64,000 bases of DNA from an uncultured Alphaproteobacteria bacterium (GCA_946480475.1 CAMLJM010000007.1:21408-85407), one strand, 5' to 3'. Shown: positions 25,626-35,074, counted from the stretch's first letter. Made by a program: numbers and translations. The notes: generated by a model not told the origin, from the sequence alone.

Positions 25626-27190
25626 GAAAATTCTATTTGGCCCTGCCTGACAACAAGATACAACTGGCGGAATTCGCCTTCTGGCTTCTTACGGCATATG
25701 CGCTTTATACATGGCTTTCACTTCAGCATCAGGCCAGTATCACAGCTGATACGTTATGGCTTTGTGAAGCCGCCAACCGCATGCTGTCAGGCGAGAAGAT
25801 GGCGCAGTCATACTATGACCCTAACCCACCGCTCAGCGTCATACTTTATATACCACCCGTATTGCTGGCTAAAACGGGATTGCTTAGTTTACAGCACGCG
25901 ATTATTGCCTATGTCGTTGCGCTTCTAGCCGGAGCATCGTTCATCACATACAAATTTCTGCGTACCGCGCCGGGCATTGAAGCGACTACAGCCATGACTG
26001 CTACTGTAGCGCTGGCTATTGCCAACACCGTTATGACATCCATGTCATTTACTGAACGCGATCAAATTATTGGCATATGGCTTGTTCCTTTTGTTCTAGC
26101 ACAAATTGCCATCACAAAAAACTGGCCTGTTTCCCGGCCATTGAAGCATGTTGCCCTCTTGATTGGCGCTGTTCTTATTCTGGTCAAACCTCATCATGGA
26201 TTGCTACCAACGCTTATCCTGCTTCACAGGGCCTACGCCCAGAAGCGCATATCACTATGGAAAGATACTGACTTTATATATTTATCATGCGCTGTCCTGT
26301 TATATGTTGCGGGCATTGCCCTCTTCTTTCAGGATTACACCAGCACAATCCTGCCTGATGTTATTAATCTTTATCTTTCCAGCAATGTCCGCTTTGTTAT
26401 TTTCAAATCCCTGTATTATGCAATGCTTTGCATCTCCGTTTTACTGATTGGCCTAATCGCCGGAAAACCCTCTTGGCTGAGTCAATTTTTTCTGGTGGCC
26501 GCGCTTGTCAGCATTATCCCTTTTACAGTGCAAATGCGGGGTTACCATTATCACATCCTGCCCGCGGTTTGCTTCTTCTGGTGTGGTACATCCGTATGGG
26601 GCAAGGAGTTTTTCCAGCGCTATATGTCACCACATCTGGCCATGATCTTCGTGACAGCTTTCATGACTATTTACGCGTTCTCACTGACCCCTGCCCGTAT
26701 CTATGCGCCTACGCCCAAACAATACGCCGAAATGCCCTTGGCAAAAATTTTGGCCGATTGCGCTGACCCCTGCCCGGTTTTCATCCTGAATGACCATATT
26801 GAAATCACGCATCAAAATGCCACATATACAGGTAAGCCCTGGGCATCTCGCTTCCCGAGTTTCTGGTTTATCCCTGGTATTTACCGGCTGGAAGAATCTG
26901 ATCCCGAACAATTCGAAGCATATCGCCAAAAATATGCGCTGATGATGGCCGAAGACTTAAACCGCTATAAACCTGCGCGCGTTCTGCTGGGCGAATTCCC
27001 CTTGGAAGATGAACCTTTTTTTGATTTTGTTGGTTTTTTTAGCACGAATGCAAGCTTTAACGCGGCATGGAAGCATTATCGCCACACAGGGGCATTTACT
27101 CTAAATCAGAACCTGTATTTCCCTAAAAGCTCCTTCTTTAAAAACCGTAAAGTCACTTATCAGATTTATGAAAGAATTCCCGACAGGTGA
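25622..27190 (+). CDS. Polytopic GT-C-like membrane protein, third gene of the gtr-like cassette
   Basis: A 522-residue protein with about ten membrane helices and a C-terminal soluble domain from about residue 370. The first periplasmic loop has E/D-rich features (TADTLWLCEAANRML and SYYDPNPPLS), where GT-C enzymes keep their acidic catalytic residue. Its position after GtrB- and GtrA-like genes is that of the serotype-specific transferase in gtr cassettes, which moves the flipped sugar onto a surface glycan. No sequence family is confidently recognised; the role is inferred from context. Confidence 0.75.
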   Translation: MRKFYLALPDNKIQLAEFAFWLLTAYALYTWLSLQHQASITADTLWLCEAANRMLSGEKMAQSYYDPNPPLSVILYIPPVLLAKTGLLSLQHAIIAYVVALLAGASFITYKFLRTAPGIEATTAMTATVALAIANTVMTSMSFTERDQIIGIWLVPFVLAQIAITKNWPVSRPLKHVALLIGAVLILVKPHHGLLPTLILLHRAYAQKRISLWKDTDFIYLSCAVLLYVAGIALFFQDYTSTILPDVINLYLSSNVRFVIFKSLYYAMLCISVLLIGLIAGKPSWLSQFFLVAALVSIIPFTVQMRGYHYHILPAVCFFWCGTSVWGKEFFQRYMSPHLAMIFVTAFMTIYAFSLTPARIYAPTPKQYAEMPLAKILADCADPCPVFILNDHIEITHQNATYTGKPWASRFPSFWFIPGIYRLEESDPEQFEAYRQKYALMMAEDLNRYKPARVLLGEFPLEDEPFFDFVGFFSTNASFNAAWKHYRHTGAFTLNQNLYFPKSSFFKNRKVTYQIYERIPDR

Positions 27191-27305
27191 TTTATCATAA
27201 TTCCAAAATTTTTATTAAGGTTACGTTAGACTTCCAATATTAGAATTGAAGCTTTCTTAGTCTGATTTATCATCTTCAGACAGCAAAGTTTCAGGAGACA
27301 GCCTT

Positions 27306-28274
27306 ATGACCGCCGAAGCCAAGATCCTTCCCGAACCGAACAAGAAATACCGCCTGATTACGCGCAGCGATATGGATGGCCTTGTATGCGGGATCATCCT
27401 GAAAGAACTCGACCTGATTGATGAGGTCACCTTTGCGCACCCTAAAGACATGCAGGATGGCAAAATTGAGGTTAGCAAGTGCGACATCAGCACCAACCTC
27501 CCTTATGTTGAAGGCATTTATCTCAGCTTCGACCACCATGCAAGCGAAACTGAACGTGTGGGCGGCAAGAAAGAAAACCATATCATTGATGTGAAATCCC
27601 CTTCGGCAGCACGTGTCGTCTACGATTACTTTGGTGGTAAATCCAACCCAAAACTGGCTAATATTGCTGATGATATGATGATCGCCGTAGATAAGGCAGA
27701 CTCTGCGAACTTTACGCGTGAAGATATTCTTGACCCGCAAGGCTGGGAGCTGCTGAGCTTCCTGATGGACGCGCGTACGGGTCTGGGGCGTTTCCGTGAC
27801 TTTGGCATTTCTAACTTTCAGTTGATGATGAAGCTGATTGATTATTGCCGTGAATGCCATTCTATTCAGGAAATTCTTGAAATTCCGGACGTTAAAGAAC
27901 GCGTTGAGCTTTATAACGTTCAGGCCCAAAAGGCACGCCTGCAAATCGAGCGGTGTGCTGTTGTTCATGGCAACCTTGTGGTGCTCGACCTGCGTGATGA
28001 AGACCAGATATGGGCAACTAACCGTTTCGTGATCTACGCATTGTTCCCCAAATGCAATATTTCCATTCATGCCATGTGGGGTAAGGGCCAGCAGAATACT
28101 GTTTTTGCGACAGGAAAATCCATTCTCAACCGCACAAGCAATACGAATGTGGGCAACCTTATGTTGAAATATGGCGGCGGCGGGCACGAGGCCGCAGGCA
28201 CATGCCAGATTGATAATGATAAGGCTGACGCCGTTCTTCAGGAACTGATTGCGCAGATCAATAAGGACGGCTGA
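27306..28274 (+). CDS. DHH-family phosphoesterase
   Basis: A 322-residue DHH/DHHA1 protein. Metal-ligand motifs are clear: RSDMDGLVCG (D-x-D), CDIS, the FDHHAS triad and DKADS. The C-terminal DHHA1 domain has GGGGHEAAGTC, the GGGH substrate-binding motif. Relatives act on oligoribonucleotides, pAp, cyclic dinucleotides or polyphosphate; which applies cannot be read. Its stop overlaps the start of the photolyase gene (TGATG), a coupled pair. Confidence 0.9.
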   Translation: MTAEAKILPEPNKKYRLITRSDMDGLVCGIILKELDLIDEVTFAHPKDMQDGKIEVSKCDISTNLPYVEGIYLSFDHHASETERVGGKKENHIIDVKSPSAARVVYDYFGGKSNPKLANIADDMMIAVDKADSANFTREDILDPQGWELLSFLMDARTGLGRFRDFGISNFQLMMKLIDYCRECHSIQEILEIPDVKERVELYNVQAQKARLQIERCAVVHGNLVVLDLRDEDQIWATNRFVIYALFPKCNISIHAMWGKGQQNTVFATGKSILNRTSNTNVGNLMLKYGGGGHEAAGTCQIDNDKADAVLQELIAQINKDG

Positions 28275-29719
28275 TGCCCTCTCCCGCTCCGGTGATCGTC
28301 TGGTTCCGGCAGGATCTTCGCCTTACCGATCATCCGGCATTAACCGCAGCGATTAAATCCGGGGCGCCTGTAATACCTGTTTACGTTCTTGATGACGATA
28401 ATGCAGGTCCTTGGAAAATGGGCCGCGCCAGCCGCTGGTGGCTGCACTATTCCCTGCTCTCACTGAACGAAAGCCTCTCCGGACATCTGGCATGTTTTAG
28501 GGGAGATGCCCGGAAAGTCATTGCTGACTTGGTTAGAACAACAAAAGCCCGGGGGATTTACTGGAGCCGGTGTTATGAACCCTGGTGCGTCAAGCGTGAT
28601 ACAGAAATAAAAAACGACCTGGAGGACGCTGGAATTGAGGCACAAAGCTTCAATGGCTCTCTCCTCTTTGAACCCTGGACGATCAAGAAAGATGACGGCA
28701 CACCCTATAAAGTCTTTACACCCTATTTTCGACGTGGCTGCCTGAATGCTCCACCGCCGCCTGAACCTTTATCAGCGCCGCGCAAGATTACTTTTGCAGC
28801 GCGGCCGCCAAACGCCATATCTGTCCCAGATTTAAAATTGCTGCCTGCTAAACCAGAGCCGCGATGGGACAAGAAAATGGAAGCTTATTGGGCCATTGGC
28901 GAAAACGGCGCCCAAAAGCAACTGAAGCATTTTCTGGAGAATGGATTAAAAGGTTATAAAGAAGGCCGTGATTATCCTTCTCAGGATCATGTATCGCGCC
29001 TGTCTCCCTATCTCCATTTTGGTGAGATATCGCCCCGGACTGTGTGGCATAGCATACGTGCTAGAATGGTTGCCGATCATGCGGAGATAGATGGCGACCA
29101 TTACTTAAGCGAAATAGGCTGGCGTGAATTTTCCTACAGCCTGCTGTTTTTTAATCACGATTTACCTACAACACCTCTGCAGACACGTTTTGCCTCTTTT
29201 CCGTGGCGCAAAAGTGATAAAAATCTGAAAGCGTGGCAAACCGGTATGACGGGATATCCGATTGTCGATGCTGGCATGCGCGAACTTTGGGAAACAGGTT
29301 ATATGCATAACCGCGTACGTATGATCGTCGGATCATTTCTGGTCAAGCACCTGCTACTGCACTGGAAACACGGCGAGGAATGGTTCTGGGATTGCCTGGT
29401 TGACGCTGATCTTGCAAACAATGCCGCCAGCTGGCAATGGATTGCCGGGTGCGGCGCCGATGCCGCACCCTATTTCCGCATTTTCAATCCGGTGGGCCAA
29501 GGTGAAAAATTCGATGCACGTGGTCAATATGTCCGCCGCTGGTGTCCCGAGCTGGCAAAACTGCCGGATGATCTAATCCATAAACCCTGGGAAGCCCCGC
29601 CATTGATCCTGAAACAGGCTGGTGTTACGCTGGGTATTACTTATCCCAAACCTATCGTCGATCACAAAGCGGCCCGGGAAAGAGCCCTTACTGCGTTCCA
29701 GGCTACAAAATCCGCATAA
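28274..29719 (+). CDS. phrB: Deoxyribodipyrimidine photolyase
   Basis: A 481-residue CPD photolyase of the cryptochrome/photolyase family, which repairs UV pyrimidine dimers using reduced FAD and blue light. The N-terminal antenna domain has VWFRQDLRLTDHPAL. The FAD-binding part has YLHFGEISPRTVW, WREFSYSLLFF, NRVRMIVGSFLVKHLL and DADLANNAASWQWIAG, with the conserved Trp residues. Length is normal. It is coupled to the DHH gene upstream. Confidence 0.95.
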   Translation: MPSPAPVIVWFRQDLRLTDHPALTAAIKSGAPVIPVYVLDDDNAGPWKMGRASRWWLHYSLLSLNESLSGHLACFRGDARKVIADLVRTTKARGIYWSRCYEPWCVKRDTEIKNDLEDAGIEAQSFNGSLLFEPWTIKKDDGTPYKVFTPYFRRGCLNAPPPPEPLSAPRKITFAARPPNAISVPDLKLLPAKPEPRWDKKMEAYWAIGENGAQKQLKHFLENGLKGYKEGRDYPSQDHVSRLSPYLHFGEISPRTVWHSIRARMVADHAEIDGDHYLSEIGWREFSYSLLFFNHDLPTTPLQTRFASFPWRKSDKNLKAWQTGMTGYPIVDAGMRELWETGYMHNRVRMIVGSFLVKHLLLHWKHGEEWFWDCLVDADLANNAASWQWIAGCGADAAPYFRIFNPVGQGEKFDARGQYVRRWCPELAKLPDDLIHKPWEAPPLILKQAGVTLGITYPKPIVDHKAARERALTAFQATKSA

Positions 29720-29730
29720 GAGAATTTATC

Positions 29731-30651
29731 ATGGCAACATTTCCCACACTTAAAGCCGGCGATACAATCGGTATCATGGCGCCCTCCAGCAGAACCGATC
29801 CAGAGCGTGTAGATCTCGCTGTCAAAACGCTGGAGAGTATGGGTTATAAGGTGAAAGTTCACCCGCAAACATTTTCTACATATTCACTGCCCGATGGCAC
29901 ATTGACATCATCCGCAGGCACGGCTGCCGAGAAAGTATCAGCGCTTTATGATTTATGGGCTGACCCTGATGTAAAGGCGATTATGTCGGCCCGTGGTGGT
30001 AACGAAGCCGCCGAGATGTTACCCCTGCTCGATTTTCAAAAGCTGGCAGCCACACCCAAAATCCTGATTGGCTTCAGCGACATAACGGCATTGTTATTGC
30101 CGATTACCAGGAATAGCCAGGTTATTACCTTTCATGGGCCTATGCTCAATAGTCTCCAGGGGATGGACCAAGGCCACCTGTCTCAATGTTTCCGCGTACT
30201 TTCCGGTCATGAAAAAAATATCAGCATGAACGGCGCGCAAACGTTACAGCCCGGGACAGCAACAGGTCATCTGGTCGGCGGTAATTTAAGTGTCTTATGC
30301 AGCTTACTGGGCACCCCTTACCAAGCTGATTTTAAAGATAGCATTTTATTCATTGAAGACATCGGTGATGAATTATCGCGGATTAATCGTTACCTGCTGC
30401 AACTAAAACTGGCAGGCGTCTTCAATCAGATTAGCGGATTGATCGTAGGCGATTTCTCCGATCTCGGGGATACAGGCCGCTTGGCATTTGGCCGTCAGGT
30501 TGTTGATATGATCAGACACCACACGCAAGGAACTTCATTCCCTATCGTCATGGATGCCCCCTTTGGCCATCAGGATAAACTCGTCACCATGCCTGTTGGC
30601 GCTAAAGCAGAGCTAAAGGCGTCTCAGGCACCTGCATTGCTACTGCTGTAA
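29731..30651 (+). CDS. LD-carboxypeptidase (peptidase S66 family)
   Basis: A 306-residue S66-family serine peptidase, which removes the terminal D-Ala from murein tetrapeptides in cell-wall recycling, or in the MccF branch cleaves microcin-like compounds. The GDTIGIMAPSS start, ARGGNEAAEMLP, the nucleophile Ser in IGFSDITALL, the Glu in FIEDIGDELSRINRYL and the His in FGHQDKLVTMPVGA are all present, so it should be active. It lies 11 bases after the photolyase and its last 28 bases overlap the NTF2-like gene on the other strand. Confidence 0.92.
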   Translation: MATFPTLKAGDTIGIMAPSSRTDPERVDLAVKTLESMGYKVKVHPQTFSTYSLPDGTLTSSAGTAAEKVSALYDLWADPDVKAIMSARGGNEAAEMLPLLDFQKLAATPKILIGFSDITALLLPITRNSQVITFHGPMLNSLQGMDQGHLSQCFRVLSGHEKNISMNGAQTLQPGTATGHLVGGNLSVLCSLLGTPYQADFKDSILFIEDIGDELSRINRYLLQLKLAGVFNQISGLIVGDFSDLGDTGRLAFGRQVVDMIRHHTQGTSFPIVMDAPFGHQDKLVTMPVGAKAELKASQAPALLLL

Positions 30652-31097
30652 CGCTTTTTCAAACGTCCCCATAATGTCAGGGGTTTCGGATGATGATATA
30701 CTTTATCGACGAAATCCTTGTGTGACATGATCTTGCCCTCGTTAGAGAACATAATCTCCGCAACGCCGCTCGTCATATCCTCTGTCTCACCGCGCAGGCA
30801 CGTAAAGGTCCAACGCAGATACACGGTCTGTCCATCCTGACCCCAGGCATGATCCCTGATCCGGTATTTGGGATTACGCACGCCTGACAGGCGCGATTCA
30901 AAAATTTTTATAATATGTTCTGTGCCACGTTCATCGTGTAAGGGGTCGGTATAATGCATCCATGGTAATGCCAGCTTATCCAGCAACCGCACCGATCGGA
31001 CTGTCATCTTCTCCAGATACTGAATATAATCCTCAAGCGGCTTCTGAAACGCCAGTGCCGGATTGATCCTTGTGATCGCCGTGTCCTGCGTCATCAT
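30624..31097 (-). CDS. NTF2/SnoaL-like protein
   Basis: A 157-residue protein of the cone-shaped NTF2-like fold, as judged by the pattern LEKMTVRSVRLLDKLALPWMHYTDP, YLRWTFTCLRG and HKDFVDKVYHH. Such proteins are often found with SDR enzymes and photolyases in light- or singlet-oxygen-responsive clusters. An AAGAAGGG ribosome site supports the start, although it overlaps the end of the SDR gene by 65 bases. No catalytic residue is claimed. Confidence 0.8.
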   Translation of the reverse strand: MMTQDTAITRINPALAFQKPLEDYIQYLEKMTVRSVRLLDKLALPWMHYTDPLHDERGTEHIIKIFESRLSGVRNPKYRIRDHAWGQDGQTVYLRWTFTCLRGETEDMTSGVAEIMFSNEGKIMSHKDFVDKVYHHPKPLTLWGRLKKRYSSSNAGA

Positions 31098-31887
31098 CGT
31101 TACCCTTCTTGAATTGTTGTTCCTTTATCTTGCCGATAGCCCAGATGTATGCCTGATCAGGCAGCAATCCCACAATCTTGGTCAGCACCCCGAATACCCA
31201 CGGGAATGTGATTTCAAAGAAACCGCCATTCAGGCCCCGGATTAAATCTTCAGCGGCCTGGTCTACATCCATAAGCATCGGTTTGTAATATGGCAGCGCC
31301 GCCGTCATAGGCGTCTTGATAAAACCCGGATTTATAATCTGCACGCGAATGTCTGTACCGCGGGTTTCTACGGCCAAAGCTTCCGCGATATAAATCAGGG
31401 CCGCCTTACTTGAACCATAAGAGATCGAGCGCGGCAGGCCGCGATAACCGGCCATACTGCCTACGATGGCTAAGTGACCGCAGTTACGCTCCCTGAAGCG
31501 CCTCAAGATCGGTTCCAGACAGTTTGCCGTACCAAACACATTGATCTCATACTGCTCTTTGAGGTGCGCAGCGGTGAATGTTTCTATGGTATCCGGCATC
31601 AGAACGCCCGCATTTAACAGGGCCAGATCAATCGGCCCCAATTCCGATTCAATACGCTCGACGATATGAGCCATTTCCTCTGCATCGGTGATATCGCCGG
31701 GATAATTTACGATCCGGCCAGCGCCATTACCAAAGGCCTCTAGGTGGTGAACTAATACCTCAATTTTATCTTCCGAGCGGGCGGTAGCAGCTATGATCCA
31801 GCCCTGCTTCACCAGACGAAGAGCTGTAGCTGCCCCAATCCCCGAAGAAGCGCCTGTAATCCATGCTATTTTTGCTTTTTCGCTCAT
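31033..31887 (-). CDS. Short-chain dehydrogenase/reductase
   Basis: A 284-residue classical SDR: TGASSGIGAA for NAD(P) binding, NAG motif LLNAGVL, catalytic Ser in VGSMAGYRG and YGSSKAAL (Y-x-x-x-K), then NPGFIKTPM. Relatives beside photolyase and NTF2-like genes are of unknown substrate. The charged tail (about 20 residues) is encoded in the overlap with the next gene. First gene of a two-gene minus-strand unit. Confidence 0.92.
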   Translation of the reverse strand: MSEKAKIAWITGASSGIGAATALRLVKQGWIIAATARSEDKIEVLVHHLEAFGNGAGRIVNYPGDITDAEEMAHIVERIESELGPIDLALLNAGVLMPDTIETFTAAHLKEQYEINVFGTANCLEPILRRFRERNCGHLAIVGSMAGYRGLPRSISYGSSKAALIYIAEALAVETRGTDIRVQIINPGFIKTPMTAALPYYKPMLMDVDQAAEDLIRGLNGGFFEITFPWVFGVLTKIVGLLPDQAYIWAIGKIKEQQFKKGNDDDAGHGDHKDQSGTGVSEAA

Positions 31888-31970
31888 TTTAACCTCTGCA
31901 TAAACCTGATTTTAACCTCATACCAAAGAAAATAGAACAATAACCCTTCGTATGGAGTTTCAGCAGAAAA

Positions 31971-32351
31971 ATGGGTATGAGAGGCTTAAGCCACCCCGGA
32001 GTGGAAATGGTTGATCATTTGCGCGAGTCGGGCGCTACGCCTGATTCTATCAAAGCCCTTCTTCAGCAGAATCATAAGAATCTGCATAAGCAGCTCTCTG
32101 ACCTCCACCCTGAATCCCGGCACCCCGGCCAAATTTTTGAACTTCATACCCTTGAAATCGCCCTAGCCTATAACGATATACGTGATCTGGGCAGTTCAGC
32201 GCAGCTTCATAAGCTGGATATGGCGCATAAGGGACGTTCTGCCAAGGGCAGCCCTTTAGCATCCACTTTCCACAAGCGTGCGCGGCAAATGGCGCTGACT
32301 TCCCGGGAATGCGGACTGGTTGCTACAGGCGTAAAGACCCGTTTTCATTAG
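31971..32351 (+). CDS. Small hypothetical protein, paralog of the gene at 32836
   Basis: A 126-residue basic, helical protein. The pattern HPGVEMVDHLRESG near the start and EIALAYNDIRDLG in the middle recurs in the gene at 32836 (HPGIDMVENLRARG and EVALAYIDIDDLS), so the two are paralogs. It is divergent from the SDR gene. No known family is recognised. Confidence 0.65.
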   Translation: MGMRGLSHPGVEMVDHLRESGATPDSIKALLQQNHKNLHKQLSDLHPESRHPGQIFELHTLEIALAYNDIRDLGSSAQLHKLDMAHKGRSAKGSPLASTFHKRARQMALTSRECGLVATGVKTRFH

Positions 32352-32418
32352 AAGATTCAGATAATTAATGATTTTTTGAAGCCTTTCTGGCATGATCGGC
32401 TTTCAGAGGTGTTGTGAA

Positions 32419-32829
32419 ATGTATGTAAAAAACTTAGACGAATTAAATCCTACGGATCGTAGCGAAGAAATTAAGTATCTGGCGCAGGCCTTCCAAAACG
32501 CCGTTGTGAACGGCACGGTTTACGAACCCGGCGGCTATGCGCTTAAAAGCAATTTGCGCGACCTGGATATAAGCACCAGCACGGCGCCCGTTTCCCTGCA
32601 GGGATCCATGGATATCCTTGTCCGTGATCTGGATAAGGGCAAAGAAAGCGACAGCGCTCGTATCGCCAGAAATTTAGAATCTGCCGTTGCCACCCTTACT
32701 GTCACTGAGAGCTTTCTTAAAAGCGGACATGCCCGCATGCCTAAATCGGACACCGACAGCCTGCTCAATAATGTGGGGCTGGCCTTGCCCGGTATGCGCA
32801 AAATTGTCAACACCATGAAGAATGGATAA
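32419..32829 (+). CDS. Small hypothetical protein between two paralogs
   Basis: A 136-residue soluble helical protein with no recognised motif. The ATG at 32419 is preferred over 32392 because AGAGG lies at ribosome-site distance. It does not look like its two neighbours, yet is only 6 bases from the downstream paralog and so probably belongs to the same unit. Confidence 0.6.
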   Translation: MYVKNLDELNPTDRSEEIKYLAQAFQNAVVNGTVYEPGGYALKSNLRDLDISTSTAPVSLQGSMDILVRDLDKGKESDSARIARNLESAVATLTVTESFLKSGHARMPKSDTDSLLNNVGLALPGMRKIVNTMKNG

Positions 32830-32835
32830 CCAGAT

Positions 32836-33210
32836 ATGAGTACGCTTAAGCACCCTGGCATTGATATGGTTGAAAACTTACGCGCACGTGGCGATCGTGA
32901 CGATAAACAAATAGCCTCGCGCCTCCGTCAGGAGAAAGCGGCCCTTAATATAGCCATGGAAAAAACGGCGCAGAGCGATCCCGCAAAATTGTCTGGCAAA
33001 GATATTGAGCAATTGCGCGCTTATGAAGTCGCCCTGGCTTATATCGATATCGATGATTTAAGCAATACGATTGCCACAAGCAAATTGCGGGATGCCATTA
33101 AAGGTGTAAATCCGACAAGCGGTCAACCCAGCGATTCAGGATTGTATGCAAACAGAAAAGAATACGCTCTCACGCATGCCACAGAGCGTGTGACCATCCA
33201 CCTTTCCTAG
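32836..33210 (+). CDS. Small hypothetical protein, paralog of the gene at 31971
   Basis: A 124-residue helical protein sharing HPG-[IV]-x-MV-x-x-LR and E-[VI]-ALAY-x-DI-x-DL with the gene at 31971, and a less conserved basic end. No family is recognised. Confidence 0.65.
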   Translation: MSTLKHPGIDMVENLRARGDRDDKQIASRLRQEKAALNIAMEKTAQSDPAKLSGKDIEQLRAYEVALAYIDIDDLSNTIATSKLRDAIKGVNPTSGQPSDSGLYANRKEYALTHATERVTIHLS

Positions 33211-33284
33211 CAGTTTGTCTAACCTCATAGCCAGTATTCATCCTGCCCCTCTTCCTGTATTGTGAAGGCAAGAGGATATGAGTA

Positions 33285-34244
33285 ATGACTGAAAGTCCCG
33301 TCGAAAAACCCCTTCTCATTTTTCTGGCTATTAGTGGCGCCACATTTCTGTTTGCTTTGATGAACCTGTTCGTCAAGCTGGCCGCCGAACATCACGCCAT
33401 TCCGCAAGTCATGTTCTTCCGCAATTTCATCGGCATGTTGCCGGTGATTTGGCTAATCACCAGCCGCAAGGAGTTTTCCTTATTTAAAACCCGCAACTTC
33501 TCCGGTCATTTTGTACGCGGCTTTGTCGGCTTCTTCAGCATGTGCTGCTGCTTCTGGGCCTTCAAAATGCTGCCTCTGGCAAACGCCACAGCCATTTTGT
33601 TTGCATCCCCCCTTATTCTCACCAGCCTGTCTGTCGTTCTTCTGGATGAAAAAGTGGGTCCCCATCGCTGGACCGCCGTTATCATCGGTCTGGCTGCCGT
33701 GCTGTTCATGTTGCAGCCTGCCGGGGGTGGCGATGCGATCGGCAGCATGATCGCCATGTGTGCCGCTATCCTGATGGCCTTCGCCATGGTTTCCATCCGC
33801 AAGCTCAGCAAGACGGAACATTCGCTAACGATTGTTTTCTACTTCAGTGCTTTCTGTACGGTTATGAGCGGTTTCTGGATGCTGGCTGTATGGACAACAC
33901 CCAGCGCCTTAAGCCTCTTTTACCTGGCCATGACAGGGTTATTAGGGGGTATTGCCCAAATGGGCATGACCTATGCTTACGCCAAGGCTCCGGCAGCCTA
34001 TGTCAGCGCTTTTAGCTATTTCGGTATTGTATTTGCCGCGATGCTGGATTTTGCCATCTGGCAGGTTGTACCCGTATGGCAGATATGGCTCGGCAGTCCT
34101 ATTGTCGTGGGCGCAGGTCTTTATATCGTCTGGCGCGAAACCAAAAAGAAATATACGCCCACGGCTGTTGGCGCGGTCGATCTTGATGGTAGTGGACCCG
34201 AGGTCCCCACCCAAAAAGACAAAGAAGACGATTTTACTATTTAG
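33285..34244 (+). CDS. DMT-superfamily (EamA) transporter
   Basis: A 319-residue protein with ten predicted membrane helices in two EamA repeats (helices about 10-150 and 155-295), the usual drug/metabolite transporter plan. The first repeat has AALFALMNLF-like residues and FFRNFIGMLPV. The C-terminal tail is hydrophilic. The substrate is unknown; the closest resemblance by eye is the metabolite-exporter group. The last 4 bases overlap the next minus-strand gene. Confidence 0.88.
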   Translation: MTESPVEKPLLIFLAISGATFLFALMNLFVKLAAEHHAIPQVMFFRNFIGMLPVIWLITSRKEFSLFKTRNFSGHFVRGFVGFFSMCCCFWAFKMLPLANATAILFASPLILTSLSVVLLDEKVGPHRWTAVIIGLAAVLFMLQPAGGGDAIGSMIAMCAAILMAFAMVSIRKLSKTEHSLTIVFYFSAFCTVMSGFWMLAVWTTPSALSLFYLAMTGLLGGIAQMGMTYAYAKAPAAYVSAFSYFGIVFAAMLDFAIWQVVPVWQIWLGSPIVVGAGLYIVWRETKKKYTPTAVGAVDLDGSGPEVPTQKDKEDDFTI

Positions 34245-34963
34245 GCCTGATCGTAAGTCAGGATGCCCCGTGTACCCGGACGCATGTTCAGTTCAGGGCA
34301 TAAACCTGATGCGGCATGCATCAGCGGATTGGCAAAGGCACTGCCCTTATGAATACTCATGTGATGTTTCTCAACCTGTTCCAGCCGCGCATGATCTTTG
34401 AAATCCGTGCCTAGCCTGTTACTGGTCATACCGCCTTGGTCATCATATTCACATTCGTATTTGTTCCAGTCGATGTAATCATCAGGCAGCCATAGGGTGC
34501 GCGCATCCCCCAGAATAGTCTCCAGCCCCCGCAACGTAACCTGGTTGTCAGTATGGCAAAGGATGCCCCGCTTCTCCTGCCCCTGCAGGCGCCACATGGA
34601 CCGCACATCCTCAAAACCTGTTACATGACTATACAGGTCCAAGCCTGATGTAATGTGATCAAGGAACTGTGTCCGCCCAGCGCCCTCGGGCACATCACCC
34701 ACAATCTGCAGCTCTTTTGAGCGGACATTGTAATAAAAGAATGCGGGTTCGATCCCGTATTCAGGATGGGGATCCTCTGCCGTTGGGGTCATATAGCGGC
34801 GCTCAATATCAAGGCCGCGCAGATAATGTTCGATCGCAGGGTCCTGAACCCTGTAGGCAGATGCAAGATTGATTTCCGGACGATGGATCTGAATCAGGGC
34901 CTGCTCGATATCCCCTGCTTCTGTGCCGATAACGGCCTGACCGAACTTCTCACGAATAGCCAT
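34241..34963 (-). CDS. Hypothetical protein of 240 residues
   Basis: A soluble protein with no recognised family. Distinct features are ERRYMTPTAEDPHPEYGIEP near residue 55, DDYIDWNKYECEYDD and several His residues (LEQVEKHHMSIHKG). An AGGAG ribosome site sits in front of the ATG, and a near-consensus promoter (34980-35008) lies just upstream, giving a leader of only about ten bases. It is divergent from fdxA. No function is inferred. Confidence 0.7.
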   Translation of the reverse strand: MAIREKFGQAVIGTEAGDIEQALIQIHRPEINLASAYRVQDPAIEHYLRGLDIERRYMTPTAEDPHPEYGIEPAFFYYNVRSKELQIVGDVPEGAGRTQFLDHITSGLDLYSHVTGFEDVRSMWRLQGQEKRGILCHTDNQVTLRGLETILGDARTLWLPDDYIDWNKYECEYDDQGGMTSNRLGTDFKDHARLEQVEKHHMSIHKGSAFANPLMHAASGLCPELNMRPGTRGILTYDQA

Positions 34964-34979
34964 GCAAAACTCCTAACTG

Positions 34980-35008
34980 ATTAAACCACCATAAAAATAA
35001 TATGTCAA
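34980..35008 (-). promoter_or_regulatory. Near-consensus sigma-70 promoter for the 240-residue gene
   Basis: On the minus strand TTGACA (35008-35003), a 17-base spacer, then TTTAAT (34985-34980). The ribosome site AGGAG lies directly behind it, so the 5' leader is very short. Confidence 0.65.
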
Positions 35009-35074
35009 ATTAACGAGTCTGGATTTTCCCGCTTCCTCATGGCATATAGACGCCACTAGCGTTTGAGGTTTCCC

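Noticed and set aside
27291..28187. 298-residue minus-strand frame
   Set aside because: Antisense to the DHH phosphoesterase, whose motifs are clear.
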